From: Glandiceps talaboti
Taxonomy: Eukaryota; Hemichordata; Enteropneusta; Spengelidae
Direction of reading: 5' to 3'
Assembly (NCBI RefSeq): GCF_964340395.1
Contig: NC_135559.1
Location: 15,704,563 to 15,768,562, forward strand
Length of the DNA: 64,000 nucleotides
The position numbers and the translations under genes are program-made. The notes beneath the pieces were generated by a model. It ran no database searches. It saw only the letters and a program-made list of their open reading frames with translations, and was not told the DNA's origin. Positions 28,606 to 42,438 of the stretch are shown here, in pieces (positions within the stretch are counted from its first letter, which is position 1; each line of letters begins with the position of its first letter).

Positions 28606-28990
28606 TAATATCATAATAATGGTTATTTCTAAAATCAAAAATAAACACACGTCTGAATATTACAGCGTTTGTGGATGGTTTGGCAAATTTTGTACTAAAA
28701 TGTTTCCTGAATGATAGTAATAGCCAGAAAAGGTTATAAGCCGAAATATTTTTTTTGTAAGAGTAAGAATGGTTCAAGTGCCATGGGATAAGTGTTACAA
28801 ATTTCAATACAGTAGCTTAGATGGGGTAAAATTAAGATGTTATACAAGAAAGAGGATAAGGATTGACTTTATATGAGACCGACCTTGGGACTTATATCAT
28901 TTTTTAATTTCTGTACGTGGGAATTTGAGAAATTCTTTGAGGTGCTTTAATAATCATGTAATTCGTTTTATCCACACTAATTTTAGATTA
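28606..28990. other. Satellite edge with a small antisense LINE scrap
   Basis: Immediately right of the satellite the sequence becomes ordinary AT-rich DNA. On the - strand, about 28640-28730 reads a short RT-like stretch with FRKHFSTKFA. Its DNA shares about 20 identical bases (TTTTGTACTAAAATGTTTCC at 28688) with the antisense LINE at 31872. The rest shows nothing recognisable. A C-run follows at 29021. Confidence 0.4.
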
Positions 28991-30312
28991 TTAGCATTGC
29001 ACCACTGATTAACTTCATATGCCACCCCCCCCCCCCCCTTCACCAAGAAGTGGATCGACAACTTGCACTTTTCTCGATGAATTTGAAGACTTTATGTCTG
29101 AACAGACACTGACACCTGGTAAACTGCTAATATTTGGCGATTTTAACATCCATCTTGATAACAAGAACAGTCAAGATGCATCCCGATTCACCAACATCTT
29201 AGACTCTGCAAATCTTGTTCAACCTGTAAATGAACCTGCCCAACGGGGGTGGACATCTACTGGACTTGGTCATCTTATCTGAAACTGTGGTCAACAACAT
29301 CATGATCACTGACCCTATAATATCGGACCACTCTGCAGTGTCATTCAATCTTCAACTGATTAAACCCCAACCTGTGAAAAACGTTTATCGTTTCAAGGAA
29401 AATCAAGGACATTGACATCAAGAAGTTTTCTGGTGACTTGAAAGACTCAGTTTTACTCACCATGCCCTCATCATCTCTGCCGTTGCTGATAGACAATATG
29501 GCAATATAACAATACCTTTGGAGAACTGTTAGACCATCATGCACCTGAACGATGTAAGAAAGTAACCATAAGACCCACACAAAGTGGTACACTGATGAAA
29601 TCAGACTAGAAGAGATGACAAGCTGAACGAAGATGGAGATCAACTAAACTGTTGATACACAGAGAAATGTATGAAGGTCAATGAAATGTAGTCAACCAAC
29701 TGATTGAAAGAACAAAGACAGACTTCTACTCTTATGCTGTCAAGGAACACAGTACAAACTAAAAACAGCTTTTCAACATCGTCAACAGCCTGCAACATAA
29801 ACCCAATGAATCACCATTGCCATCACACAACTCAACTGGTAGTCTCGTTAACAACTTTCCAGAATTCTTTGCTGAAAAGATACAGAAGATTCGGACTGAA
29901 CTCCAGAATACACGTGTAAACAAGAACATTCACAGTGTGTACACCAAGTACACTGGTCCACAACTTTCAACATTTGAACCAGCTACTGAGGATGAAGTTC
30001 GCAAGATAATAAATCAACCCCCCAATAAATCCTGCAACCTTGTCCCAATACCAACAACTATCTTAAAACAGCACATTGTCAATTGGTGTCCTGCTACCAA
30101 CCATTGTCAATATCGTCAATCTGTCTATATCCACGGGTAATGTACCAAACAAACTCAAGAAGGCTATAGCCAAGCCATTGTTGAAAAACCACAACTGTGT
30201 CCTGAAACCCTGAAGAACTACCGACCAGTGTCTAATTTATCATTTATATCAAAAGTTGTGGAGAAGGTCGTTGCCACCAGACTGACACATCATCTCCAAG
30301 CAAACAAACTGG

Positions 30313-31140
30313 ATGAAATCATGCAATCAGCCTACAAAAAACCACACAGTACTGAGACGGCTCTTCTACAGGTACAAAATGACATTCTTCTGGCACTGGC
30401 CTTCTGGCCTGAAGTTAAACGCCGACAAGACAGAGGTGCTGTATTTTGGGTCTCGTCAAAACCTACCTAAACTGAACTTGCCACCTATGAAGATCAATGA
30501 AAATGAAATCATACCTACAACTGAAGCAAGAAACCTTGGCACTGTGTTTGATTCCCGTATGGACATGAAGAAGCAAGTGACACAAGTCTGCAAATCGTCA
30601 CATTATCATATTAGGAACATTGGTAAAATCAGAAAATATCTCACAGATGATGCAGTCAAACTACTAGTCCATGCCTTTGTTACATCCAGGATTGATTATT
30701 GCAACAGCTTATTGTACGGTATTCCTCTCAGCAGTATAAGGAAACTTCAGCTTGTACAGAACACAGCTGCTCGATTAATCACCAAAACCAGAAAGTATGA
30801 CCATATCACTGGAGTTCTTCAAAACCTCCACTGGCTTCCAATATCTGAACGGATTGAATTCAAAGTACTTTTGATCGCATGTAAAGCACTACATGACACG
30901 GCTCCACCAAACATATTTCAGCTTCCGAAGTTCAATGAACCCAGTCGTAATCTACGTTCCAAGTCCAAGCTACTTCTCGAAATTAAACCTGTAAAATCAT
31001 CGTATGGGAAAAGTGCTTTCTCCAATGCTGCAGCAGTCTTATGGAACAGTCTACCTCTTGACATCAGACAGTGTGATGAACTATCGTGTTTTAAAACTAA
31101 AGTGAAGACTCACCTGTTCAGAAAAGCATTTTTAACATAA
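30313..31140 (+). pseudogene. Surviving LINE C-terminal reading frame
   Basis: This is the longest remaining frame of the LINE, ending at TAA 31138-31140. Meaningful homology starts only at about residue 33 (LKLNADKTE), because codons before the deletion junction are in the wrong frame relative to the RT upstream. The product would hold the RT thumb and the C-terminal domain typical of CR1-group elements, without the polymerase active site. It is a retroelement relic, not a host gene. Confidence 0.8.
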
Positions 31141-31300
31141 GTGACGTTTTCTAGTGACTTTTTACCAGTGATTCTTACTTATCATTAGTGACTTCCCGAA
31201 GTGACTTTTTGCTATCACAAGTACTTTTTATCGGTGATTCTTGTGTATCATTAGTGACTTTTATTACATGGGACTCTTTAAATTGTCAGTGACCATTGAG
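31141..31300 (+). repeat. Short internal repeats in LINE 3' UTR
   Basis: After the LINE stop codon, variants of AGTGACTTTTTACCAGTG and ATTCTTACTTATCATTAGTG occur two to three times about 60 bases apart. They probably belong to the 3' UTR of the element. Confidence 0.5.
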
Positions 31301-31395
31301 ACTCTTTTAGCATGTTTTTCACTACTAGTTTTTATCGCTTTTGTAGTGTTTCATCGCCTATGAAATTTTAGGATATATGGCATTTTACAAGTGCT

Positions 31396-31411
31396 ATTAT
31401 TATTATTATCA

Positions 31412-31448
<37 letters not shown>

Positions 31449-31545
31449 TATTATTATTATTGTTGTTTTTGTTGTTGTTGTTGTTGTTGTTGTTATTATT
31501 ATTATTATTATAAGTTATTATTATTATTATTCATTCACGTCATTA
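31396..31545 (+). repeat. (ATT)n / (TTG)n microsatellite, LINE tail
   Basis: Nearly pure TTA/ATT trinucleotides with a TTG block in the middle directly follow the LINE 3' UTR. CR1/L2-like elements commonly end in short tandem repeats, so this is probably the expanded 3' tail. Confidence 0.85.
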
Positions 31546-31579
31546 AGATTTTATTGTTGACAAACAGAAATTTAAGGCG

Positions 31580-33425
<1,846 letters not shown>

Positions 33426-33479
33426 TGTAGTTACTCTCATATTTGGTGACAGTAACTTCTATTTTAAGCCCATAACCAC

Positions 33480-34890
33480 TGAGTACGTTTGTAGACAATT
33501 GTCGAAACTCTGTATTGCCAAAGCCATTGGTATTGACAATGTCAGTGCACGGTTACTTAAATATGCGGCTCCGTATATATCATCTTCAATGACATATCTT
33601 TAATCTGTCTCTAAAGACAGGACAGGTTCCTGCAGAGTGGAAACGAGCTAGGGTTGTGCCATTATTTAAAGAAGGGGTAAACTGACGTTGGTAATTACCG
33701 AACAATATCTATCCTCCCTGTAGTTTCTAAGATATTGGAAAGAGCTGTCCATGATCAGCTGTACAGCTATCTAGATGAGAATGGCATTGTAAATTATTTC
33801 CAGATCTGAAGAAAGCATTCGATACAGTTGGTCATGGACTGCTGCTTCAGAAACTACATCAATTTGGTATACAAGGCAGTGCATTGGCATGATTCCGTGC
33901 CTATCTAACAGGCCGTACACAAGTTATAGAGTTAAATTCCACATTATCAGAAAGCATTAGGCATTTCTTGTGGGGTACCCCAATGTTCAATCCTGGCACC
34001 TTTATTTTGCACCCTTTATATCAACGACTTGTCGGAAACAGTTATAAAGGCTCAAGTAATTATGTATGCAGATGATACAGCTATTTTTTATTCAAGCAAA
34101 TCAGTTGCCGATATTGAAGTGACACTCACAGAGGAAATAATGCATGTCAAGGCCTGGCTTGACTCAAACAAGTTAACACTGAATACAAGTAAAACCAAGA
34201 CCATGCTTTTCGGTACTTCTCATCAAGGACTAAAATTAAATTCAGTTTTGCAAATTCGAATACAGGGAGACCTAGTAGAGCAAGTATTTGATTTCAAATA
34301 CTTAGGGGTTTGGCTGGATTCAAAATTGAAATTTTCAACACATATTTCCTAAATATTTACTAAAATTTCTCTAAAACTTGGTCTACTGTCAAGAATCAGA
34401 CACTTTTTGCCCATGGGACTTAGGAAGATGATGTTCAATACCTTAGTCCTTCCCCCCATTTCGATTATGCTGCAAATGTATGGTGTAATACGAATCAAAA
34501 GTATTTGAAGACACTTGAGCTCCTCCATAATCGAGCTGGTCGACTGCTCCTCGAAGTTCCCCGTGATAAAAAGTACGGGTTGGGTATATGAAAACTTGGG
34601 TTGGGTCAGTCGTCGAATTAGTTGGAAGCGCCAACTGGCAACACTCGTCTACAAATCCGTAACAGGCAATGCACCTAGTTACCTTACTGAAATGTTTAAT
34701 CTTTCCAACCAAATTCATCTTCATAACACAAGACAGGCCAGTAAGGTAACATATACATCCCTACAGTTAAAACTGAATATGGGAAATAGGCATTTCACTA
34801 TAGTGGTATTGTTCGATGAAACAATCTACCCCTATCCATAAGATCAGCTCCGAACTCATCGATATTTAAAAGACATCTTAAGAATGTAGT
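33480..34890 (+). mobile_element. LINE fragment with intact YADD box
   Basis: The + strand shows RT motifs in order: KAIGIDNVSARLLKYAAP (about 33520-33575), VPAEWKRARVVPLFK (about 33630), DLKKAFDTVGHGLLL (about 33803), then MYADDTAIFYSS (34062-34097) carrying the catalytic YADD. LNTSKTKTMLFG and FDFKYLGVWLDSKLKF follow in the frame 34029-34352. After a stop at 34350, relics of the C-terminal region continue in other frames (RQLATLVYKSVTGNAPSYL near 34634). Several frameshifts and stops make it inactive. It lies head-to-head with the antisense LINE to its left. Sequence up to about 35150 may be its 3' UTR. Confidence 0.8.
34029..34352 (+). pseudogene. RT palm/thumb frame of LINE
   Basis: This 107-residue frame holds the RT segment around YADD (residues 14-17) and the conserved KYLGVWLD thumb motif near residue 92. 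It is a broken piece of the surrounding LINE; the upstream RT motifs lie in other frames. Confidence 0.8.
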
Positions 34891-35167
34891 CTGGTAATAT
34901 GGGTGGATATCTTTTAAAGTACACTGTACGTCTGAAACTTTTTGTCCTGGTTTGTCCCTTTTTCTTCTTCTTTTTGTCTGTGTACGTAATCTTGCAATTG
35001 GGAGAACAGTGCCAATGCACTGAAATGGTGTCTGTATATGAAAGATTAATAGAAAAAGAAAAAGCTGTACCCAAGTTAAACTGGTTCAAAGACTATACTT
35101 GATAGTTATGTGTTAACGTTGGTTCTGAGTCCATTAGAGTCATAATAAATATTTACACTTTATTCGA

Positions 35168-35365
35168 TATGGAGATATTGGATTAACCCAAACAAAGCTG
35201 TAGGCCCGGACCTAATTCCGCCCCGTATTTTGAAATTATGTGGCTATCAGTTAGCCAATATTTATAGTGTCATTTTTAATATGTGTTTTAAAAGTAAATC
35301 TGTTCCTTCCATTCGGAAGAGGTACTGTACTCCCCTAGTCCCAAAGAAGAGCACTGTGACGTGTA
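35168..35365 (+). mobile_element. Short LINE RT fragment
   Basis: One frame reads NPNKAVGPDLIPPRILKLCG and ends near a PLVPKKST motif. This is the classic RT1 region of a LINE (KAxGPDxIPxxxLK .. P..WK...VxPxxK). Nothing of the element is seen on either side, so it is an isolated fragment. Confidence 0.75.
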
Positions 35366-35970
35366 TGACTACTGTCTTCTTTGAATTTAGTTAATTTATA
35401 TCATTATTCAAATTGTTTGTTCTGGTTTCCAGACGCACGTACTTCACTTAATATGAGATCGATTTATATTTTTTGCCGTGGTCATTAGACGTGCACACTT
35501 CATTTAATCCGATTTATTTAGATGTGAAATTATTGTCTGCATTGTCATTTCATTTGCCTTTTTATTCCATTTGGAAGTGTTGATTATTTTATGGTAAGCT
35601 TAATTTGAGCGTTTTCTTTCAGTAAGAGATTTGCTCTCTTACAGAGTGTGCATAGGTGGATAGTCACGTTTGCTAATTTGTAAATATTTCAGTCCTTTCG
35701 AATTGAATTTTCCTTGTAATGTCTGTAGGTTTACGTGTTCTTAAAATAACAAATATTGACACTTCACTTTCGGGCAGGTTGGCCCAACAAGTAATCGAAT
35801 TAAAAGCCGCCTGCACTGTGGTCCAATTAACACTGGTGTGTTGCTGCTTTCTTAATCCAAATATATTTCCATTTCATTTGTTTAGGTCTTTAGTTTATAT
35901 TACTTCAGTGGTGGGACAGACTTTTCATCACTTCTAGACACTAAGCTCTTCTTTCTTTTATCCCTTACAG
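35366..35970. other. AT-rich spacer before membrane-protein exon
   Basis: No convincing domain or RNA gene was seen. The right end is a strong splice acceptor tract (TTCTTTCTTTTATCCCTTACAG, ending 35970), so this stretch is probably intron. The first exon of the following gene was not found here. Confidence 0.5.
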
Positions 35971-36264
35971 AAGCCATACGTGTACATCGCCGCTACTTTT
36001 GTTCTATGGATCATAGCTCTTTCCATCCATGTCTCTGAAGGTTGTAGTCATGCTAAGCAAACAGTCGCATTTTTTGGAGTCATCTTCAAGATGATGACGG
36101 CGCTTGCAGGTTTTTTCACTGTTGTTATACACTGTGACAATATGAAAGATATCCGTTTCCCGAAACTATGCGGAAAAGAAGACATAGAATGTTCCAGATT
36201 TGCCACTCGCTTCTATTCTGCTCTGTGTACTCTCATAGTTACTGTAATTATCGTCATTTTGGAG
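35971..36264 (+). CDS. Internal exon of multi-pass membrane protein
   Basis: The exon begins after a pyrimidine-rich acceptor ending CCCTTACAG and stops at a good donor, GAG|GTAGGT. It is 294 bp, phase 0 at both ends, and encodes 98 residues starting KPYVYIAATFVLWIIALSI. Three hydrophobic segments are visible: about residues 4-23, 31-52 (with FFGVIFKMMTALAGFF) and 81-97 (ALCTLIVTVIIVILE). They are separated by a Cys-containing loop (HCDNMKDIRFPKLCGKEDIEC). With an N-terminal segment encoded upstream it could be a four-span MARVEL- or CKLF-like protein, but no specific family is recognised. No start codon lies in this exon, so at least one 5' exon is missing; the LINE-filled DNA upstream may hide a long intron. 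It probably joins the exon at 40942. Confidence 0.6.
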
Positions 36265-36964
36265 GTAGGTCACAGTGTATCTTTGTCCGAAAACAACCAT
36301 ATTAGGGAGCCTCCAGTATTTCCAAGGGGGGGGGATTAGGATGAGGTAACTTTTTACAAATCGGCTCTTGGGGGAGAGCCATATTTCAGAAAATGGGAAT
36401 TACTGGAAAGGTGATATTTTACTTTGACTCATTGTTTTGTCTAATATTACATTATTTTGTTTTTTTGTCATCCCATCTCTGTCACAGGCTCCAAATCCCA
36501 TTGCTGCCATTGGGGTTAGGATTAGGTTCCCATGATATCAGCCTTTATCACATAAATACGTGCATATCTTCTACTGTGTGACGTCAAATAGGGATGATTT
36601 CAGAGCATATCACCCCTGTTCAAACGGAACTTTTTTCTCACGCTACGATCAAGTTATCGCAATAATAATGTACTTTCGAAACGTAAATACACACACTACA
36701 TACATCCTTGGTGGCATGAGTTTTATGCGTAGAGGTTCCTTTATTTGTATTTAATAGATTTGATATATTTTATTGAAAATCATGTAGATTATGGCAATGT
36801 TTATGGACCAACGGTAAGCTTACTTCCAATTTACCGTTGAACTCTTCGCTCCGAACTTACACATTCCAAGCAAATAAAATAAAAATGACGGAACAAAAGT
36901 TGCATTCAGACAATGTTTACCTACGTTTCGAAACTACATTTGATATGACACGTACGTCTCAAGG
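36265..36964 (+). other. Proximal part of 4.7-kb intron
   Basis: This is non-coding, AT-rich sequence downstream of the GTAGGT donor. The short open frames here have no recognisable features. A G-run lies near 36327. Confidence 0.5.
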
Positions 36965-37059
36965 CTACAATAAATAACGTTGATCGAGAACCACGGCACA
37001 GTTTGTAGGTGTACCTAGCTTGACCTCGCAACAGGTCACGCGCGCAACTTCGTAATTTA

Positions 37060-38225
37060 CATAGCCGTCGAACGATGGATGCCCTGTATCTGAAGGATCG
37101 GGAGTGGGCTTTCGGAATTTGGTCCTTGTGTTTTTTTGATGAACTGTATCATTGCTTGTTATGAGTTTTGATGTTATACTGCAGTTTGAATAAACAGTGT
37201 CACAGTAGTCCAGGAGTGAGAAAACAGTAGTTGTGATGATATTCGTGGGGACTATATCAGGGTTACAACGCGAACGTCTAGCTGGAGACAAAGTAATTAG
37301 TCGATAACCGCAGGCTCGGTGAAGGAGTTCAGGGTCAAGTTTGAGACCCAAACAAGTAGCACTGGTGGTTGCGTGAATAACATGATTGGAGTAGAGAGGG
37401 TTTTGATATGATCAGGTATTTTCTGCAGTTGTTGACAAGTGCCAAATAGAATAAATTGATATTTTAGAGATGTTGGGTTTGAGAGAGTTGGAATGAAACC
37501 ACGTTGTATAAAGATTGTTGATTTCATAGATCAATTCATCGTGTAAGGCATCAAGGTTGGAGATAGGGGCTGCTTTTAGGATGTTGAAGAGGGTGAATAG
37601 AAGTGGGCCACAGACGCTGCCTTGAGGTACGCCAGTTTTAACAGGAATGTGATTTGAAGTGTGATAGCCAAGTTTAACACATTGAGTGTGATCAGACAGA
37701 TAATCTTTATACCATGATATGGTAGTGTGGTGGATGTTATAGTGTTGAAGTGTTTGAAGTAGAATATCATGATTCACGGAGTCAAATGTCTCTGATAAAT
37801 CCAATAGGAGACACGAAACTTTCATTTTCTTTGCATACAAGTTTTCAAGAATGCCGTCAGTTACCCGTAGCAATAGGGTTGCTGTAGAATCTTTCGGTCG
37901 AAAACCAGAGAAGGTTGGGTGAAGAATATTATTTCCTTCCAAAAAGGAGCTAAGTTGCTTGCAGACGAGACGTTCCATTATCTTTTGATAAGGTGGGCAA
38001 TAATGAGATTGGACGGTAGTTACAAATGTCTCGTTTGTCTAAGTTTTTACCCTTCTTGAAGATGGGGACAATTGTAACCGTCTGTCCACTGTGTGGGCAT
38101 GATGCCATGGGTTATATTGAAAATGTGAGTTTATGGTAACGGAACAATCGCTGGTATTAAAAGTTTAATCAAGCGTAATTCAATGTCATCTTGCAGGCCA
38201 GATCTCCCAAAGACCTTCCCCTTGT
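37060..38225 (-). mobile_element. Antisense LINE RT fragment in intron
   Basis: From the - strand, the reading is KVFGRSGLQDDIELRLIK (about 38200), then PIFKKGKNLDKRDICNYRPI (about 38010-38070), then a 188-codon frame at 37978-37412 with MERLVCKQLSSFLE, LLLDLSETFDSVNHDIL and KTGVPQGSVCGPLLFTLF. There the RT jumps to NILKAAPISNLDALHDELI, so the YxDD-containing segment is missing. More RT-like sequence (VFSLLDYCDTVYSN) follows to about 37150 in other frames. The element is dead and lies antisense inside the putative intron. Confidence 0.85.
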
Positions 38226-38539
38226 AAATACTGAAGGCTCCCTTGGGCAACATCCAATGAATCTGTCGCTGATATGTTGCTGATATATAGTATAATAATC
38301 ATATCACTCACATTGATTTCAGCAAGCTCATTTGAATGTTAAAATATTATAATGAATAGAAAACAGTGATCACTTTAAAAATTATCTAGATGTAGAACTA
38401 TTCTTTCAAGGTCATTGGGAAATGTAATATTTATAGTGCAAACGATTATAAATTATTTCTATACTGGACACTGTAATAGCAAAACATTTAAAATCATGTC
38501 ATTAGCTCCCAAATGACAGATATAAGTTATACTTACGAT

Positions 38540-38616
38540 TTTGTCTATCTATCTGTCTGTCTGTCTGTCAGTCTGTCCATATATATGTCTGTCTGTACGT
38601 GTCTCACACACACACG
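38540..38616. repeat. (TCTG)n and (CA)n microsatellites
   Basis: A run of TCTA/TCTG tetranucleotides about 45 bases long is followed by a second short TCTG block and a CACACACA run. Confidence 0.85.
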
Positions 38617-38706
38617 TAAATAGACATCGCTAATATATAACCTTGAAAATGTACATTCATTTGAAAGTTTATTCGTACATGAGCTTACATAAGAGAAAGT
38701 AGGAGT

Positions 38707-38758
38707 ATGGTGGTGGTGGTGGTGGTGGTGGTGGTGTGTGTGTGTGTGTGTGTGTGTC
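38707..38758. repeat. (TGG)n-(TG)n compound microsatellite
   Basis: Nine or so GGT triplets pass directly into about ten GT dinucleotides. Confidence 0.95.
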
Positions 38759-39025
38759 ATCGTTTTCTTAATACAGCTTGCTCAATTCTGCTGAAATTTT
38801 CTTTTAGACAATATTTAAAATTAAAACTTATTAGGGTTTGGTAGACATGTTATGAATGTTAATAAGTGATTTGCATAAAAACGACTTTCGGTATGCTATT
38901 AGTACATGTTTCAAATTTCATATATTTAGTATTTACATCGATGCAAGCTCCTACGCAGCGCTATCGTAAGAAAGTCGACCTCAACAACTTCCAGTCCAAC
39001 TTTCTGAAGTAGCGCTTCATTCAGT

Positions 39026-39041
39026 GGGGGGGGGGGGGGGG
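39026..39041. repeat. Poly-G tract
   Basis: An uninterrupted run of 16 G within otherwise AT-rich DNA. Confidence 0.9.
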
Positions 39042-40500
39042 CATATTGAATTTAGTCGTAAAACCAAAGTGTTCAAATATAAATAGTAAGAACTTCATGT
39101 AAGTTCGGGTTTGTTCATATACGTGGCGAATTTGAATAACTATTCCTCTTTAGCGAATAGAGTTTGTCAAGTATGTACAGGAACACGCTGGTTGACATAC
39201 AACTACTAAATTTGTATACATTCGCTGCATTAGCTTTTGGTGCAATGTCAATATTAATTTTGTCAGAATGTATTTCAAAATTGAACCAGCATATTCTGTG
39301 CACGAATTAATTGCTATCAACACCCCGAACGTTGTGAGTCACAGTATCTACTTCAATAAAGTGATGAGTCGAGTTTGTCACATAAACTCTATGATGAGGC
39401 AAACATGACGTCAATGAAGTCATATAATCGATGCGTAGGAGTATGACATCGATGGTCCCAGAACACGTGCTTTATATAACGTTTTTAACCCTAATGACTA
39501 ATTTGCATAATTAATTAGCTTATAAATCTAATTAGCAATATGCATAATTAATTAATCGATTTTTTTTCGAAATTAGGAAATATCTAACAAGTAATTTGGT
39601 ATATACATTGATCATAACAAGATGCACTTGTTAAATACATATTGTCAGTGATTTTTTTAAATTTAATTATTCATTTCCACATAATGATTTCTTGCACTGC
39701 GGAGGGGTGGGTACTCTCATAGAAAGGTGTACTGGTATGTGCCGCCCAAGTGGGTCAACTATTCATGAAAAATCCCTAAACATGTGTCGACTTTTCATTT
39801 GAAAATTCGCTAATCATGGGTCGATAACATAGGCAACATACCCATGCTCTAGAAAATCTTCACAGCAACCGAATAAAAGGTAAATGACTGGAAGATTTCC
39901 TGAAGATTTTTGTCTCACGACAATCCGTGATATGCGCATGCACGATGAGATGCAACCCGGGGACGCCTTATGAATTTCTTAACTATGGGTCTGTTTATGA
40001 CTGGAAATCTCTAACAATGGGTCTATTTTTGGATTATACATTGGATAGATGTTTTCAACTTGGGCCGCACCCCACCACCTCCACCCCGGTCAAATTTGGC
40101 AGGTATTAATAGATATTTATAAGGCGGTCATATTACGATCTGGTACTCCATCACGTAAACTTTTCATGTATGGCAATAAATCAGACATTATTTGTCCTTA
40201 TGGCTCAAGGAGAGACTGGTATGGTGGGCCAACATAGTGCTGGAATCTTCTAATACTTAAGGACTCGTTTCAGAGGCACCATTTTTTAATAGCCGCTTAG
40301 ACGCTTCAATAATTTCTTTTAAAACAATACAGTCAGTTTAAGCACAAATTGTATGTGTACATACGCTATATTCGGGAAGTTTAACTTTTTTAAAGTTCAG
40401 TATATGTTGATTTTCATTTTCATTTTGAATTGAAAAGTTAACTTTTAAATGACATGCTGCTTTATAGATATTGGAAGGATGTTTCCACGGTACTGGGAAT
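39042..40500. other. Intronic unique DNA, no gene seen
   Basis: This is AT-rich sequence with scattered ATAATTAATTA words around 39500-39560 and no supported coding region. The short frames in it lack recognisable domains. Confidence 0.5.
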
Positions 40501-40535
40501 TAAAATAATAATAATGATAATTTGTCAGGTACGTT

Positions 40536-40692
<157 letters not shown>

Positions 40693-40941
40693 AATAAGTA
40701 GAATTACTAAATCTTAATATTGTACACCCTGAAGTTTGTCAAATCTATATGTCTTTTCTATTACATGACCTTTAAAATTCATTGACAAAAATAGTTCATA
40801 GACATGTTATTTTTATAAATGATATAACAACTTTGGAGTGTTGCAGGTTGTACATAAAACATTCACTGGACAAATGAATTTTCTAGAACAACTACAACAG
40901 TTGTGATTATTGAAGTTTTCATCTTTCGTTTATATTTTTAG

Positions 40942-41040
40942 TTGCTGGACCGTATTGAAATTGAGGAAGAAGAAGATATCACCTTGCATGATATTCCTTG
41001 GGATATTTCTTTATTAGTCTTAGCCTGGATCCATGGATAA
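40942..41040 (+). CDS. Probable terminal exon of membrane-protein gene
   Basis: After an acceptor with a pyrimidine tract (TCGTTTATATTTTTAG), a phase-0 frame of 32 codons runs to TAA at 41038-41040. It joins in frame to the phase-0 donor at 36264. The product starts LLDRIEIEEEEDITLHDIPW and ends ISLLVLAWIHG. The charged EEEED cluster after the third membrane span would form a cytoplasmic or lumenal tail. The link to 35971-36264 is inferred from phase compatibility and orientation only; an extra exon could lie between. Confidence 0.45.
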   Translation: MLDRIEIEEEEDITLHDIPWDISLLVLAWIHG

Positions 41041-42009
41041 CAAATACTGAGTTGAAAATAGCAGCAGTCAGAAATCAAGCGTATCTGATGATGTGATTAT
41101 AAATGTGTTACAGTAAAGACACGTAAATATGGGGAAATCAAAATTTCCATTGTGAATATATAATGAGACATTTAGCTTAATTCTTTGAGACAGCAACCAT
41201 TTAATTATCGGCTATAAGCCAATGACCTCACATCTCACACAAAGGTACTCTTGTACAAAATAATCCAACGATTTGTGCAAGACAGCAAATATTCTCTTAT
41301 TTGGGTATAGGTCGATAAATTCTGTCAGTGCTGTTTCCTAGAGTTACGTTTAATGGAAGTTCCCTAGCAAGGCCCATACTCAAGTTCGGATGGAAGCTAC
41401 CTCCTTGCTGATAAAATCTAGTACAAATAACGAATTATATCTCAATCGTGTAATGTCCTAATTGTTATCAAACATAGTGAATTTACAATGTATAAGGGCG
41501 CCCCCTGCGACATATTTTACAGTCCTGTGTTAAACCGGCTACGCACACATTCTTAGCTGGCCTCTGTAACCATTCGCTCGTCATAAGACGACTCGTGAAT
41601 ATTGTTTGCGTTTGAATCAAATTAAACCTCAGGAGCTATCGTCTAACGAGTAAATTAAAAAAAGAAGAAGCTGAAATTCATCTGAAGTTGAGCGGAGACG
41701 GGTACTGTATAATTGCAAATTAGCATATGCATAGCCGGTACGGTTCATGTCGAGGGTGGGGGGAGGGGTCATGGGAATATTTTTTGACCAAAATAATTTT
41801 CCCCCAGCACCCCCCCCCTTACGTAAATTCTGACCCCAGCCTAACAAGCGTAAAACTAATCATCAGACTGAGAGTTTGTGCCTGTTTCGTATATAGATAT
41901 AACACAAGATTGTATTCAGTGGCGATTAAGTCTTGTAAAGGAAACATTTCATTGTTATAGTAAGATTAGTCTTTTTTTTGTGTGTGTAATGATTAGATGA
42001 TGATAAACA
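41041..42009. other. Downstream of terminal exon, no gene seen
   Basis: This is probably 3' UTR followed by intergenic DNA. A C-run (CCCCCCCCTT near 41810) and a G-rich stretch near 41755 are the only notable features. Confidence 0.4.
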
Positions 42010-42013
42010 TGTT

Positions 42014-42062
42014 ACCTGTGAAGAACCAGATACCGAGGACAACAGTCAAAATTATTAAGCTT
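42014..42062 (-). pseudogene. Relic of Cys-rich/TM family membrane exon
   Basis: On the - strand a ~50-bp stretch reads LIILTVVLGIWFFTG and ends at CACAG|GTAAC. The - strand gene at 52188-52309 reads GVIVLAVVVGICFFT and ends at CACAG|GTGAG. The two match at roughly three quarters of bases, in the same frame, with the splice donor in the same place. Upstream of the match an in-frame stop (TAA near 42061) appears and homology is lost. It looks like a decayed third copy of the membrane exon. A short chance similarity between hydrophobic segments is possible, but the shared donor position argues against that. Confidence 0.4.
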
Positions 42063-42242
42063 TACATTGAACAACAAATATTATGTGGTTCCGAAAATCA
42101 GTCAAAATAGCAATCTTTATGACTGTCTTTATTATTTTCATTAATTTAGAAAAATACTGGAAAAGTAGTGAAATTCAAATCAGTGCTCGAAATTGTGTAT
42201 GTTATTTTTGGGTGTTTGTGTATTTTTTTGCATGTGTATGTA

Positions 42243-42342
42243 TGTGTGTCTGTCTGTCTGTCTGTCTGTCTGTCAGTCTGAGAGTCTGTCTTACAGTCTG
42301 TCTGAGTGAGTGAGTGAGTGAGTGAGTGAGTGAGTGAGTGAG
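42243..42342. repeat. (TCTG)n and (GAGT)n microsatellites
   Basis: TCTG repeats (about seven copies, then degenerate) pass into about eleven GAGT repeats. Confidence 0.95.
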
Positions 42343-42438
42343 TGCGTTTTGCCTTACAACATCAACAATTATGTCGCTTCTGGATTGGTTGTACTGTATA
42401 ATTTACACTAGAAATTCAATTTATGACTTCCATAAATA

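Larger units (their letters stand above)
29019..31545 (+). mobile_element. CR1/L2-like LINE, internally deleted
   Basis: This is a degenerate non-LTR retrotransposon. The C-terminal half of an EEP-type (APE-like) endonuclease is visible at about 29110-29360, with LLIFGDFNIHLD and later ISDHSAV, broken by frameshifts. Pre-RT and RT N-terminal motifs follow (EDEVRKIINQPPNKS near 30000; YRPVSNLSFISKVVEKVV near 30220). At about 30395-30410 the frame jumps from QNDILLA straight to LKLNADKTEVLYFGS, so the central RT palm including the catalytic YxDD box is missing. The C-terminal region (RIDYCNSLLYG, LQNLHWLPISERI, LWNSLPLDIR) is open to a stop at 31140. A short 3' untranslated stretch and an ATT/TTG-rich tail end the element. 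It cannot be active. The CR1/L2 assignment is from motif memory. Confidence 0.85.

Noticed and set aside
35719-35937. 72-codon frame just upstream of the membrane exon
   Set aside because: No good donor, no domain, and it lies directly before a pyrimidine tract, so intron is more likely.
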